This document shows, piece by piece, positions 25,887 through 34,145 of a DNA stretch of 53,748 nucleotides. Under the pieces are notes generated by a model, which did not search any database, had not been told where the DNA came from, and saw nothing but the letters and a program-made list of their open reading frames with translations. The DNA comes from an uncultured Collinsella sp. (GTDB lineage: Bacteria; Actinomycetota; Coriobacteriia; Coriobacteriales; Coriobacteriaceae), in assembly GCA_900751755.1 (NCBI GenBank), contig CAADSP010000003.1, positions 1 through 53,748 of the forward strand, read 5' to 3'. Numbering within the stretch: the stretch's first letter is position 1; each line of letters starts with the position of its first letter. The position numbers were made by a program, and so were the translations under genes.

Positions 25887-26420
25887 ATGAACATCACCGT
25901 GTATCTGGGTGCCAACACTGGCAATGACCCGGCGTTTCTGCCCGCGGTGCAGGAGCTGGGCAACTGGATTGGCGCCAACGGGCACGCGCTGGTATACGGC
26001 GGGTCCAAATCGGGCCTGGGGGGTGCGCTCGCCGATAGCGTACTCGAGGCGGGTGGACACGTGACGGGTGTTGAGCCGAGCTTTTTTATCGAGGCCGAGT
26101 TTCAACATGACGGTATCGATGACCTTATCGTGACGAGCGATATGGCGGAGCGCAAGGCCAAGATGATTGAGCTCGGCGATGCGTTCATTGCCTTTCCCGG
26201 TGGGACGGGCACGCTCGAGGAGATTGCCGAGGTCATGTCCGCGGTGTCGTTGGGGCACCTGAGTGCGCCGTGCATCCTGTATAACCTGGACGGTTACTAC
26301 AACGACCTCAAGGCGCTGCTCGGGCACATGATTGATAAAGGACTTTCGAGCCCGAGGCGCCAGCAAGGCATCTACTTTGCCGACGATTTGCGCGAGATTG
26401 CCTCGATTATTAACGGATAA
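25887..26420 (+). CDS. LOG/TIGR00730-family Rossmann protein
   Basis: The 177-residue protein has the family features YGGSKSGLGGALADSVLEAGG and the hallmark PGGTGTLEEIAE, with Arg and Lys in MAERKAKM. LOG proteins release free cytokinin-type bases from their ribotides by phosphoribohydrolase action; many bacterial members act on nucleotide monophosphates of unknown role. AGGGGG lies upstream of the ATG. It follows the channel gene closely in the same direction. The old label lysine decarboxylase is not supported, since the fold lacks a PLP lysine. Confidence 0.92.
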   Translation: MNITVYLGANTGNDPAFLPAVQELGNWIGANGHALVYGGSKSGLGGALADSVLEAGGHVTGVEPSFFIEAEFQHDGIDDLIVTSDMAERKAKMIELGDAFIAFPGGTGTLEEIAEVMSAVSLGHLSAPCILYNLDGYYNDLKALLGHMIDKGLSSPRRQQGIYFADDLREIASIING

Positions 26421-26500
26421 GTCTTGAGCTTGCCCCACTATAGCTCCCAATGGTGCCGTTCGCGGCGCAGACGGTTGGCTCGTTCGGGCAACGCTCGCTC

Positions 26501-26506
26501 TACAAT
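26501..26506 (+). promoter_or_regulatory. -10-like TACAAT upstream of ClC gene
   Basis: TACAAT lies 39 bases before the ClC start codon, within CGCTCTACAATAAAACG. No convincing -35 at normal spacing. Confidence 0.45.
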
Positions 26507-26545
26507 AAAACGTAACTATGTCGACTTTGACCGCGGGAGGACCCG

Positions 26546-27835
26546 ATGGATAACCTTGCCAAACCCAAAAACCGCGCGCTGTTTTTACTTAGCGTTGCCG
26601 TGACCGGTGCGTTCGCAGGTGCCGCGGTCTGGCTGTTCTTTTTTGCGATGGAGCACGGTATCGACTATCTATGGACCGAGATTCCGCACGCGCTGGGCGT
26701 CGCTTCGCCCGAGCTTGCCAGCGGCCCGTTTGGCTTTTTGCCGTACCCGTTTTTTGTCTGTCTGCTGGGCGGCCTGTTAATCGGTCTGTACGAAAAGATG
26801 ACAGGCACCAAGACCGATGACCTCAACCAGGTGATGGCTAAGGTTAAGCAAGACGGGCGCTACCCGTACGACAACCTGGGCAAGCTTTCGCTCGCGGCAT
26901 TGCTGCCGCTGCTGTTTGGCGGAAGCATTGGACCGGAGGCCGGCCTGACCGGCGTTATCGCTGGTCTGTGCAGCTGGGTCGGCGACCGCATGCGTCGCTT
27001 TGGCGCCGAGTTTAGGGAGCTCACGCTGCTGGGTACCCAGGCTGCCCTGACGGCGCTCTTTACCGCGCCCGTCTTTGGCTTTGTGGCGCCGCTTGCCGGT
27101 AGTGCCGACGGCGACGAGGGCTCCGCGTCCGGCGAGATCACGATCAAGCTGCCCAAGGCGCAAAAGACGGTGGTCTACGGTATTGCGATTGCCGGCGGTC
27201 TGGGTACCTACCTGCTGCTTGGCCAGCTTGTGGGCGGCGGCATGGGCATGCCCAGGTTCGAGTCCGCCGAGGTGGGCAACCTAGAGCTTACCTGGCTCGT
27301 CCCTCTGTCGTTGATCGGAACAATCTGCGGCTGGCTGTACTTTGTCTCTGAGCACGCGAGCGAAGCGCTTGCCCATGCAATAGGGGAGCGTCCTGTCGTC
27401 AAGGCCATGCTAGCCGGTCTGGCGCTCGCCATTTGCGGCACGGTCCTGCCCTACACCATGTTTGCCGGCGAGACCCAGGCCGACGTGCTCATGGAAACCT
27501 ACTTGACCATTCCCACCGGCGTGCTTATCGCGACCGGTCTGGTCAAGGTCATGCTGACCCCCGCCCTCATCAACCTTGGTTGGCGCGGCGGTCACTTCTT
27601 CCCGGTTATCTTCTCGGGCGTAAGCCTGGGCTACGGCCTTGCCATCCTTACCGGCGCCGATCCGGTCTTTTGCGTCGCCGTCTGCACGGCATCGACGATG
27701 GGTGCGGTCATGCGCCAACCCGTTATGGTCGTGGGCTTGTTGCTCATGTGCTTCCCGCTCAAAGGCATCATCTGTATGATCATCGCCGCCGTCATCGCTG
27801 CCGGTATTCCGCTGCCCAAGCCGCTGCGCAAGTAG
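26546..27835 (+). CDS. ClC-family chloride channel/antiporter
   Basis: The 429-residue multi-pass protein has the ClC signatures GGSIGPEAGLTG (selectivity loop with Glu) and GWRGGHFFPVIFSG. It has about ten to twelve hydrophobic helices. The GPEAG glutamate corresponds to the gating/proton-coupling position, so H+/anion exchange is possible. It is shorter than ClC proteins with CBS domains, and none is present here. GCGGGAGGA precedes the ATG at 26546. Anion preference, for example chloride or fluoride, cannot be read with certainty. Confidence 0.9.
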   Translation: MDNLAKPKNRALFLLSVAVTGAFAGAAVWLFFFAMEHGIDYLWTEIPHALGVASPELASGPFGFLPYPFFVCLLGGLLIGLYEKMTGTKTDDLNQVMAKVKQDGRYPYDNLGKLSLAALLPLLFGGSIGPEAGLTGVIAGLCSWVGDRMRRFGAEFRELTLLGTQAALTALFTAPVFGFVAPLAGSADGDEGSASGEITIKLPKAQKTVVYGIAIAGGLGTYLLLGQLVGGGMGMPRFESAEVGNLELTWLVPLSLIGTICGWLYFVSEHASEALAHAIGERPVVKAMLAGLALAICGTVLPYTMFAGETQADVLMETYLTIPTGVLIATGLVKVMLTPALINLGWRGGHFFPVIFSGVSLGYGLAILTGADPVFCVAVCTASTMGAVMRQPVMVVGLLLMCFPLKGIICMIIAAVIAAGIPLPKPLRK

Positions 27836-27870
27836 TACGGTTTTTCACGAGTCAATTCCAGGGGTACGAG

Positions 27871-28662
27871 ATGATCCTGTACTTTAGCGCGACAGGGAAC
27901 AGCGAGCATGTGGCGCGTCGCATTGCAGCGGCGACAAGCGACAAAGTTATGTCGATTGAGCGCTTTGATGCCGAAGCCCTTCGCCTTGTTGCGACGGAAG
28001 GCCCCTGTCAGCTGGGATTTGTTGCTCCGGTGTATGCCTGGGGTCTGCCGACACCGATGATCGAGTTTTTGAAGACTGCCGACCTGTCGATTGCTGCCGG
28101 TACAAAGGGCGGCGAGCGCCCCTATACGTTCTATGTTTCGACGTACGGTTCGACGACCGGTCAATCGGCCAAGTTTGCCCGCGACCTGCTGCACGAGCGT
28201 GGGCTCGAGTTAGATGCGGCGATGAGCGTCAAGATGCCCGATACCTGGACGCCTGTTTTCGACCTGTCTGACTCTCAAAAGGTTGAGGGTATCAATAGAG
28301 CTGCCGAGGCGCAGATTGATGCCGTGATCGAGGCGGTGCGGGCACGCCGCACGGGCAACATGATGCGCCATCGCGTGCCTCTGTTTGCATCGTGCGCGTA
28401 TCACGCAATTGGGCTGCCGCGCATGCAACAGACGAGCAAGTTTGCCGTCGATGCCGATCGCTGCATCGGCTGCGGCCTGTGTGCCAAGCGCTGCCCCATG
28501 GCGGCGATTGAGATGCGCGATGGCCTTCCCGTCTGGACAAAGCCGGAGTGCGCAGCCTGCCTTCGTTGCCTGCACTGTTGTCCCAAATTTGCCATCTCGC
28601 ACGGTAAGCGCACGGCATCCCACGGTCAGTACAGGCATCCCAAGCCAGGTGTGAGGATGTAG
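27871..28662 (+). CDS. EFR1-family flavodoxin/ferredoxin fusion
   Basis: The 263-residue protein starts at ATG 27871, 35 bases after the ClC stop. The N-terminal half has a flavodoxin-like FMN loop (ILYFSATGNSEHVARRIA). The C-terminal half has two 4Fe-4S sets (CIGCGLCAKRCPMAAIEM and CAACLRCLHCCPKFAI). Proteins of this architecture are common in anaerobes and are thought to shuttle low-potential electrons; the reaction is usually undefined. The longer upstream frame overlaps the ClC gene and is not part of it. Confidence 0.92.
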   Translation: MILYFSATGNSEHVARRIAAATSDKVMSIERFDAEALRLVATEGPCQLGFVAPVYAWGLPTPMIEFLKTADLSIAAGTKGGERPYTFYVSTYGSTTGQSAKFARDLLHERGLELDAAMSVKMPDTWTPVFDLSDSQKVEGINRAAEAQIDAVIEAVRARRTGNMMRHRVPLFASCAYHAIGLPRMQQTSKFAVDADRCIGCGLCAKRCPMAAIEMRDGLPVWTKPECAACLRCLHCCPKFAISHGKRTASHGQYRHPKPGVRM

Positions 28663-28677
28663 CGGCTGCTGGCCGCG

Positions 28678-29553
28678 CTACTTCCAAACTGCGAGCGCTG
28701 CAGTGCCCAGGACGATGAGAGCGAGACCGATGGCGCTGCGTCGTGAGAGTTTTTCGTTGAATGCCAGGCGCGCAAATAGTACCGATACGACAATCGATAG
28801 TTTGTCGATCTGCACCACGACACTCACCTGGCCTGTGGCGATGGCGTAGTAGCATAGCAGCCACGATGCGCCAGTCGCAATGCCCGATGCCGCGAGAAAT
28901 ACGAGTTCGTAGCGGTCTACGTGCACGGCTTGGCCCATCTTGCCTTTAGCTGCCACGATTGCCCATGCCATAACCAGTACCACACAGGTACGGATTGCCG
29001 TGGCCAGGTTGGACTCGACGCCTTCGATGCCAGCCTTGGCAAGGATGGACGTGAGCGCTGCGAACACGGCGGCGCCGAGGGCGTAAGCGAGCCAGGTTCG
29101 GTCTTGCTGCTGCTCGGGTCCGGCAGACTGCTTCTTCTCGATCATTAAAAACGTGCCGAGGGTGATGACAGCGGTTCCCACGAGCTTAACCGCAAGGTTG
29201 CTCGTCTCGCCAAAAAGCACAATGGCGATCAGTGCAGCGAGTACGGTGCTCATCTTGTCGACCGGTGCGACCTTATTGACGTCTCCGATGCCCAACGCCT
29301 TAAAGTAACAGATCCACGAAGCACCGGTAGCGAGTCCCGAGAGGACGAGAAAGAGCCAAGATCTGGGTTCGATGCTGCCGATGGTTCCAATGGATCCAGA
29401 AATGCCCGCCATTGCCCAGGCGAAAACGAGCACCACGCAGGTGCGAATGGCCGTCGCGACATCGGAGTCGGTCTGCTTGATGCCGCATTTGGCCAGGACA
29501 GATGTGACGCCGGCAAAGAAAGCCGACACAAATGCTGCTGCGACCCACGACAC
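28678..29553 (-). CDS. DMT-superfamily (EamA) transporter
   Basis: The 291-residue protein has ten hydrophobic helices in two similar halves. Each half contains the same phrase, ATAIRTCVVLV followed by AWA, and GLATGASW/GIATGASW, which shows internal duplication typical of EamA carriers. It begins with GTG at 29553, nine bases or so after GGGGAGG. Such carriers export amino acids, metabolites or drugs. It converges with the EFR1 gene, leaving only 15 bases between their stops. The substrate is unknown. Confidence 0.92.
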   Translation of the reverse strand: MSWVAAAFVSAFFAGVTSVLAKCGIKQTDSDVATAIRTCVVLVFAWAMAGISGSIGTIGSIEPRSWLFLVLSGLATGASWICYFKALGIGDVNKVAPVDKMSTVLAALIAIVLFGETSNLAVKLVGTAVITLGTFLMIEKKQSAGPEQQQDRTWLAYALGAAVFAALTSILAKAGIEGVESNLATAIRTCVVLVMAWAIVAAKGKMGQAVHVDRYELVFLAASGIATGASWLLCYYAIATGQVSVVVQIDKLSIVVSVLFARLAFNEKLSRRSAIGLALIVLGTAALAVWK

Positions 29554-30003
29554 GGGTGAAATGCCTCCCCAAAGAACGACCGCGCCAGATTTACGGCGCT
29601 CGTCCGATGATACCGTCCCGCCATGAAGCTTTGATATCGCTGTGGTGAGACAGGGGCCATAGTTCGAGAGGGCATTTGGTTAAGGCTCGAATCGAAGGTG
29701 AATGGTTTTCCGCGAAGTGAACGAGTAAATCTGGACCCCTGGAACATGCACACTTTTTTCGAACAAAACTGCAGGATTCTTAGACAAAAACCGCAGGAAT
29801 TGAGTCCTTAAAAATGTCGATGCTACAGGGCACTGTTTTTACTCGTTCACTTCTCGGAAAAGTATTCACCTTCGATATGTTGACGGTGTCTTTTTGGTTG
29901 CCAAGAACTAGACGGCCTGCTGTGAGGGGCGGTGGTGACGCTATGCCGCCTTGTTTCATTGAAAAAATAAGCGGGGTACCACCTAATCTTTTTTAGCTGT
30001 CGA
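29554..30003. other. intergenic region with a long imperfect palindrome
   Basis: No gene is convincing. The main feature is a palindromic element at 29691-29876, listed separately. The rest shows nothing I can assign. Confidence 0.65.
29691..29876. repeat. 186-base imperfect palindrome with 39-base terminal inverted repeats (MITE-like)
   Basis: Arms 29691-29729 and 29838-29876 are reverse complements at 36 of 39 positions (ATCGAAGGTGAAT, then TTTTCCG, then GAAGTGAACGAGTAAA). The interior is partly self-complementary too. There is no transposase and no obvious target duplication. Confidence 0.75.
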
Positions 30004-30702
30004 TTACAGGTCGCGTGCTCGATAAACCTTGGTGCTGACGGTGCAACTGATTGCGCATAGCACGAGGGCCAGTACGGCAATACCTGCACACAGGCAGCCG
30101 AGGACGGCGGGATCGGGATTCGCTCCGGCAATCGACATGAGCCAGTTGCTGATGGGGTTGGAGGAGCTCAGCGTGGCAATGGCAAGGCACCAGAGCAGGG
30201 CAAACAGGCCGACGGATAGGCGCAGCGCCTCCATGTGTCCAAATCGGAAGAACAGCGGCTGTGCCAAAAACACCATCATGAGGGAGATGAGCATCGATGC
30301 TGCCGAGGCTATGGCGATCTCAAAGACCGTCTGTCCCGTCGAGGGGATGCCCACGCTGTTGAATAGCGGGATGGAGACGATGCTCAGAAGCGCGGCGGCG
30401 CACGCCATGACAGCCGAGAAGACAATAACGCTCAGGTAGCGTGCGCAAATAATGTCTTTGCGCGAGAAGGGCAGCGTTGCCCGATAACGCTCCCAGCCAT
30501 TTTGATTGTCGAAGCCGGCCAGCGAGTTCATGACCATGATGGGCGACATGGCACTGACCGCGCAGGCGCCAGCGCTCATGCCGGAATCGCCATCCGACGC
30601 GTTGGCGAGGGTCAACACAACGAAGATGAACAGGCTGACGCCCGCGATGCTCGGGATAAGCGTGCGAACGATGGCGAGCTCGGACATAAAGGCGCGTTTC
30701 AT
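30004..30702 (-). CDS. ABC-2-type permease
   Basis: The 232-residue protein has about six hydrophobic helices and the ABC-2 feature WERYRATLPFSRKDIICARY just before the second membrane pair (split WERYRATLPF and SRKDIICARY). Its ATG overlaps the stop of the ATPase gene as ATGA, so it is the membrane half of an ABC system with that gene. It resembles BcrB/YtrC-type permeases controlled by GntR/YtrA regulators, which respond to cell-wall-active compounds in Firmicutes. That role here is inference. Confidence 0.88.
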   Translation of the reverse strand: MKRAFMSELAIVRTLIPSIAGVSLFIFVVLTLANASDGDSGMSAGACAVSAMSPIMVMNSLAGFDNQNGWERYRATLPFSRKDIICARYLSVIVFSAVMACAAALLSIVSIPLFNSVGIPSTGQTVFEIAIASAASMLISLMMVFLAQPLFFRFGHMEALRLSVGLFALLWCLAIATLSSSNPISNWLMSIAGANPDPAVLGCLCAGIAVLALVLCAISCTVSTKVYRARDL

Positions 30703-31580
30703 TTCGAAGCCCCTTTCAGCATGAGGCGCAGGTAGTCATCAATGGTTGCCCGATCGCAGGGAATCTCTGGGAAGGCCTCGAGCGTTTCGCGACGGTTGGG
30801 CACGAGTACGTCCACGCTGTAGGCGTGGCGGGCGGCACGGGCACCTTCGACGCAAGCCATAAGCTCGGTGGCCTGTGCCTGAGTGCAGTGGGCGATGCCG
30901 GCGCGGTCGGTAATGTCCTCGCGCGGCAGGTCAAAAATGATCGAGCCATTATCGATGCAGATGACGCGATCAGCGGTGCGATCGAGGTCGGACGTAATGT
31001 GGCTCGAGAGCAGCACGCTGTGCTGACCGTCGGCGACAAAGGCAAGCAGCTCGTCGAGCAGTTCCTCGCGCGCCATGGGATCAAGGCCTGCAGTGGCTTC
31101 GTCCAAAACGAGCAGCTTGGCATTGTGGCTGAGTGCGCAGGCAAGCTGCAACTTCATGCCCATGCCGCGGGAGAGGTCCTTGACCTTTGTCTTGGGATCC
31201 AAGCCAAACCGATCGATAAGGCTGGCGAATGTGTCGTGGCTCCAGGTGGGGTACGCCGGGCTTACGAGTGCCTCAACTTCGGTCACCTTGAGTGTGGAAG
31301 GGAAGGGGCATGTGTCCAGCACGAGGCCGACACGAGTGCGCAAGCAGCGCTGCGCTTCATCGGGCGCGTCGGCGCCACAGCGCTGCCCAAACAGGTACAC
31401 TTCGCCTGCATCGAGCTTTATAAGCCCGAGAGCAGCTCGAATCGTCGTTGTTTTGCCAGCACCGTTGGCACCAACAAAGCCGACGATCTGGCCAGGCTCC
31501 ACGGCAAGCGTGACGTCGCGCAGCGAAAAGCGGTCGCTTACAGTGCGTGAGATGCCTTTGAGTTCAAGCAAGTTTTGCAT
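30699..31580 (-). CDS. ABC transporter ATP-binding protein
   Basis: The 293-residue ATPase starts at ATG 31580 with AAAGG upstream. It has Walker A (GANGAGKTTT), a signature of LSRGMGMK, Walker B with KLLVLDEATAGLDP, and an H-loop (LSSHITSD). The degenerate signature LSRGM is typical of BcrA/YtrB-type ATPases. It lies between the GntR regulator and the permease on one strand: 23 bases after the regulator stop and overlapping the permease by four bases. The longer frame upstream runs antisense through the regulator and is rejected. Confidence 0.93.
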   Translation of the reverse strand: MQNLLELKGISRTVSDRFSLRDVTLAVEPGQIVGFVGANGAGKTTTIRAALGLIKLDAGEVYLFGQRCGADAPDEAQRCLRTRVGLVLDTCPFPSTLKVTEVEALVSPAYPTWSHDTFASLIDRFGLDPKTKVKDLSRGMGMKLQLACALSHNAKLLVLDEATAGLDPMAREELLDELLAFVADGQHSVLLSSHITSDLDRTADRVICIDNGSIIFDLPREDITDRAGIAHCTQAQATELMACVEGARAARHAYSVDVLVPNRRETLEAFPEIPCDRATIDDYLRLMLKGASK

Positions 31581-31603
31581 GGTATAGCCTTTCTTGCAGA
31601 TGG

Positions 31604-31984
31604 CTACTGCATGGTTTCGGGGGCTACCAGGTCGAGCATTTCGTGCAGCTTGTCGCGCGTGACGCCCAAGGCTTCGGCTTGGCTTGCCGCTTTCGCAAGC
31701 AGCTCTTCGATATGGCAGAGCTGGTTTTCGCGCAAGAGTTCTTGGTTGCCCTCGGCGACAAAGCAGCCCTTGCCCTGCACGGTGCAGATAAACCCGAGCT
31801 GCTCCAGGTCGGCGTAGGCGCGCTTGGTGGTGATGACGCTCACGCCAAGATCGCTCGCGAGTGCACGGATGCTGGGGAGTTTGGTTCCCGCAGTGAGTGC
31901 GCCCGAAAGGATCTGAGCTTTGACCTGCGAGGCTATTTGCTCGTAGATGGGCTTGTCGCTCGAATTGGCTAGGATGATGTCCAC
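31604..31984 (-). CDS. GntR/YtrA-family transcriptional regulator
   Basis: The 126-residue protein begins with a GntR winged helix (PIYEQIASQVKAQILSGAL, then TKLPSIRALASDLGVSVIT and TTKRAYADLEQLGFI). Only a short helical C-terminal tail follows, as in YtrA-type regulators without a ligand domain. It is the first gene of the operon with the ABC ATPase and permease, and probably represses it. A TATA-rich inverted repeat 28 bases upstream is a plausible operator. Confidence 0.92.
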   Translation of the reverse strand: MDIILANSSDKPIYEQIASQVKAQILSGALTAGTKLPSIRALASDLGVSVITTKRAYADLEQLGFICTVQGKGCFVAEGNQELLRENQLCHIEELLAKAASQAEALGVTRDKLHEMLDLVAPETMQ

Positions 31985-32011
31985 AGCGGCTCCTTAGCTG
32001 TTGGGCTACAC

Positions 32012-32045
32012 GTGTATATAACCGGTAAGCACAGTATATATACAC
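32012..32045. promoter_or_regulatory. candidate GntR/YtrA operator
   Basis: GTGTATATA (32012-32020) and TATATACAC (32037-32045) are perfect inverted arms 16 bases apart, 28 bases upstream of the regulator start. Confidence 0.55.
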
Positions 32046-32095
32046 TATGCACAGTTATACAAGAGGTAAATACGGATTGTCCGCTCGTTCATTCA

Positions 32096-32231
32096 TCTCA
32101 ATCTGTAACATCTGGAACCGATTTGGACGGCTACCTGTTACAGATTGAGATTTTGCTGGCGGGCCCCACCTGGTTGTCTAAATCTGTAACAGGTAGAGGT
32201 TCAAAAATCGTCTAGATGTTACAGATCGAGA
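32096..32231. repeat. 136-base imperfect palindrome built from four ATCTGTAACA units
   Basis: Arm 32096-32146 (TCTCAATCTGTAACATCT ... CTACCTGTTACAGATT) matches the reverse complement of 32180-32231 with few mismatches. Each arm is itself a smaller inverted pair around ATCTGTAACA. Confidence 0.75.
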
Positions 32232-32322
32232 CAAACTGCTGCGGAGTGTCGCCATCGACTGCTACCCAAGCTCCATCTGATGAATTTGTCCTGATAGGTG
32301 TCCTAGAGCGGGATTTCGCGGC

Positions 32323-32328
32323 TACAAT
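32323..32328 (+). promoter_or_regulatory. -10-like TACAAT upstream of prfC
   Basis: GCTACAATAG lies 47 bases before the prfC start. Confidence 0.45.
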
Positions 32329-32375
32329 AGTGCGGTTACAACGACGTAATGCACTCAATGCAAGAAAGGATCCGC

Positions 32376-33989
32376 ATGGCAAGCCTGTCGGATGAAATCT
32401 CGTCGCGCCGCACATTCGCGATTATCAGCCACCCGGACGCCGGTAAGACCACACTTACCGAGAAGCTGCTGCTCTATACCGGCAGCATCCAGACCGCCGG
32501 ATCGGTCAAGGGCAAGAGCTCGGCCAAGCATGCCGTCTCGGACTGGATGGACATCGAGAAGGAGCGCGGTATTTCCGTTACCTCCTCGGTTCTGCAGTTC
32601 ACCTACAACGGCGCCTGCGTCAACATCCTCGATACCCCCGGCCACCAGGACTTCTCGGAGGATACCTACCGTACCCTTATGGCCGCCGACGCCGCGGTCA
32701 TGGTCATCGACGGCGCCAAGGGCGTCGAGGCCCAGACCAAAAAGCTCTTTAAGGTCTGCACGCTGCGTCACATTCCCATCTTCACCTTTGTGAACAAGCT
32801 CGACCACGAGGCTCGCGATCCGTTTGAGCTCATGGAAGAGATCGAGAACGTCCTGGGTATCAATACGTATCCCATGAACTGGCCGATCGGCAGCGGGCGC
32901 AACTTCCGCGGCGTGTTCGATCGTCAGACCCGTCGCGTTATCGCCTTTGAGGGCGACGGCCACGCCAACGCCACCAAGAAGGTCGCCGAGGTCGAGGCCG
33001 AGCTGGGCGATCCTTCCATGGACGAGCTTATCGGCGAGGAGAACCATAAGAACCTGATGGACGACATCGAGCTGCTCGATGGCGCCGGCGACGAGCTCGA
33101 CTTGGATGCCGTAGCCTGCGGCAAGCTGAGCCCGGCGTTCTTTGGCTCGGCGCTCACCAACTTTGGCGTGGAGCCCTTCCTCAAGGAGTTCCTGCGTCTG
33201 GCCCCGACGCCGCGCGCCTATACCGATACGCTCACCAGTGAACCGGTCGATCCCTGCCGCGACGACTTTAGCGGCTTTGTGTTTAAGATCCAGGCCAACA
33301 TGGACAAGAACCACCGCGACCGTATCGCCTTTGTGCGCATTTGCTCGGGCAAGTTCGAGCGCGGCATGGATGCCTTCCACGTGCAGGGCAACCGCAAACT
33401 TAAGCTTGCCACGGGCACCTCGATGATGGCCGATGACCGCGCCATCGTGGACGAGGCGTACGCGGGCGATATCGTGGGCCTGTTCGACCCGGGTATCTTT
33501 AGCATCGGTGACACCGTGTGCTCCGGCAAGCGCCACGTGCAGTATCCGCAGATCCCGACGTTTGCCCCCGAGATGTTCGCTCGTATTACGCAGGTCGACA
33601 CGCTCAAGCGCAAGCAGTTCGTCAAGGGTATGGAGGAGCTTGCCCAGGAGGGCGCCATCCAGATCTTCCGCGAGCTGGGTGCCGGCATGGAGAGCGTCAT
33701 CGTGGGCGTGGTCGGCGTGCTGCAGTTTGAGGTACTCGAGCGCCGCCTCAAGGCCGAGTACCGTGTTGAGGTTCGTCGCCAGCCGCTGCCCTATACGGAC
33801 ATCCGCTGGATCCAGAACGACCCCGATACCATCGATATCCCGGGCCTTTCGCTCACGCGCGACACGTTGCGCGTCGAGGACATGCGCGGCGGCAAGCTGC
33901 TGCTGTTCACGAGCCCGTGGAACGTGGATTGGGCAACCGACCACAACCCCGACCTTATCCTGTCGGAGTTTGGCAACGTGGCCTTTTAA
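32376..33989 (+). CDS. prfC: peptide chain release factor 3
   Basis: The 537-residue GTPase starts at ATG 32376 behind AAGAAAGGA. G1 is HPDAGKTT, the switch region is KSSAKHAVSDWMDIEKERGIS (read as KSSAKHAVSDWMD and IEKERGIS), G3 is DTPGHQDFSEDT and G4 is NKLDHEARDP. The SDWM-E-ERGIS pattern and the length distinguish RF3 from EF-G. RF3 recycles RF1/RF2 from the ribosome after peptide release, using GTP. It is monocistronic as far as the sequence shows. Confidence 0.97.
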   Translation: MASLSDEISSRRTFAIISHPDAGKTTLTEKLLLYTGSIQTAGSVKGKSSAKHAVSDWMDIEKERGISVTSSVLQFTYNGACVNILDTPGHQDFSEDTYRTLMAADAAVMVIDGAKGVEAQTKKLFKVCTLRHIPIFTFVNKLDHEARDPFELMEEIENVLGINTYPMNWPIGSGRNFRGVFDRQTRRVIAFEGDGHANATKKVAEVEAELGDPSMDELIGEENHKNLMDDIELLDGAGDELDLDAVACGKLSPAFFGSALTNFGVEPFLKEFLRLAPTPRAYTDTLTSEPVDPCRDDFSGFVFKIQANMDKNHRDRIAFVRICSGKFERGMDAFHVQGNRKLKLATGTSMMADDRAIVDEAYAGDIVGLFDPGIFSIGDTVCSGKRHVQYPQIPTFAPEMFARITQVDTLKRKQFVKGMEELAQEGAIQIFRELGAGMESVIVGVVGVLQFEVLERRLKAEYRVEVRRQPLPYTDIRWIQNDPDTIDIPGLSLTRDTLRVEDMRGGKLLLFTSPWNVDWATDHNPDLILSEFGNVAF

Positions 33990-34054
33990 CGCATCGACGC
34001 GGTGGCCCTGCGGGGCTGCCGCGCCGTTTGCTTGCCTGATGCCGTGTGAGCGGC

Positions 34055-34060
34055 TATCAT
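34055..34060 (+). promoter_or_regulatory. -10-like TATCAT upstream of VUT transporter
   Basis: GGCTATCATACC. Transcription from here would produce a leader of about 80 bases with two stable hairpins. Confidence 0.4.
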
Positions 34061-34069
34061 ACCCACCGT

Positions 34070-34117
34070 CGTCTCAAGACCGAGACGTCCGAGCAGTTCG
34101 GGTCCGATATCCTGCTC
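34070..34117 (+). promoter_or_regulatory. structured leader of the VUT transporter gene
   Basis: CGTCTC (34070-34075) pairs with GAGACG (34082-34087), and GAGCAG (34091-34096) pairs with CTGCTC (34112-34117). The second hairpin is followed by an A/C-rich stretch and the ribosome site AAAGGAG. VUT genes in other phyla can carry preQ1 riboswitches. The known preQ1-I pattern is not evident here, so this is only a structured candidate. Confidence 0.35.
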
Positions 34118-34145
34118 GTTAAACCTAAAACCAAAGGAGTACATA

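Larger units (their letters stand above)
31985..32375. other. divergent intergenic region: operator, long palindrome, prfC promoter
   Basis: It holds a GTGTATATA inverted repeat near the GntR gene, a 136-base imperfect palindrome, and a TACAAT box before prfC, each listed separately. No gene was found. Confidence 0.7.

Noticed and set aside
32355..33944. 529-codon minus-strand ORF opposite prfC
   Set aside because: Antisense shadow of a clear RF3 gene; low-complexity His/Leu/Asp composition with no motifs and no ribosome site.
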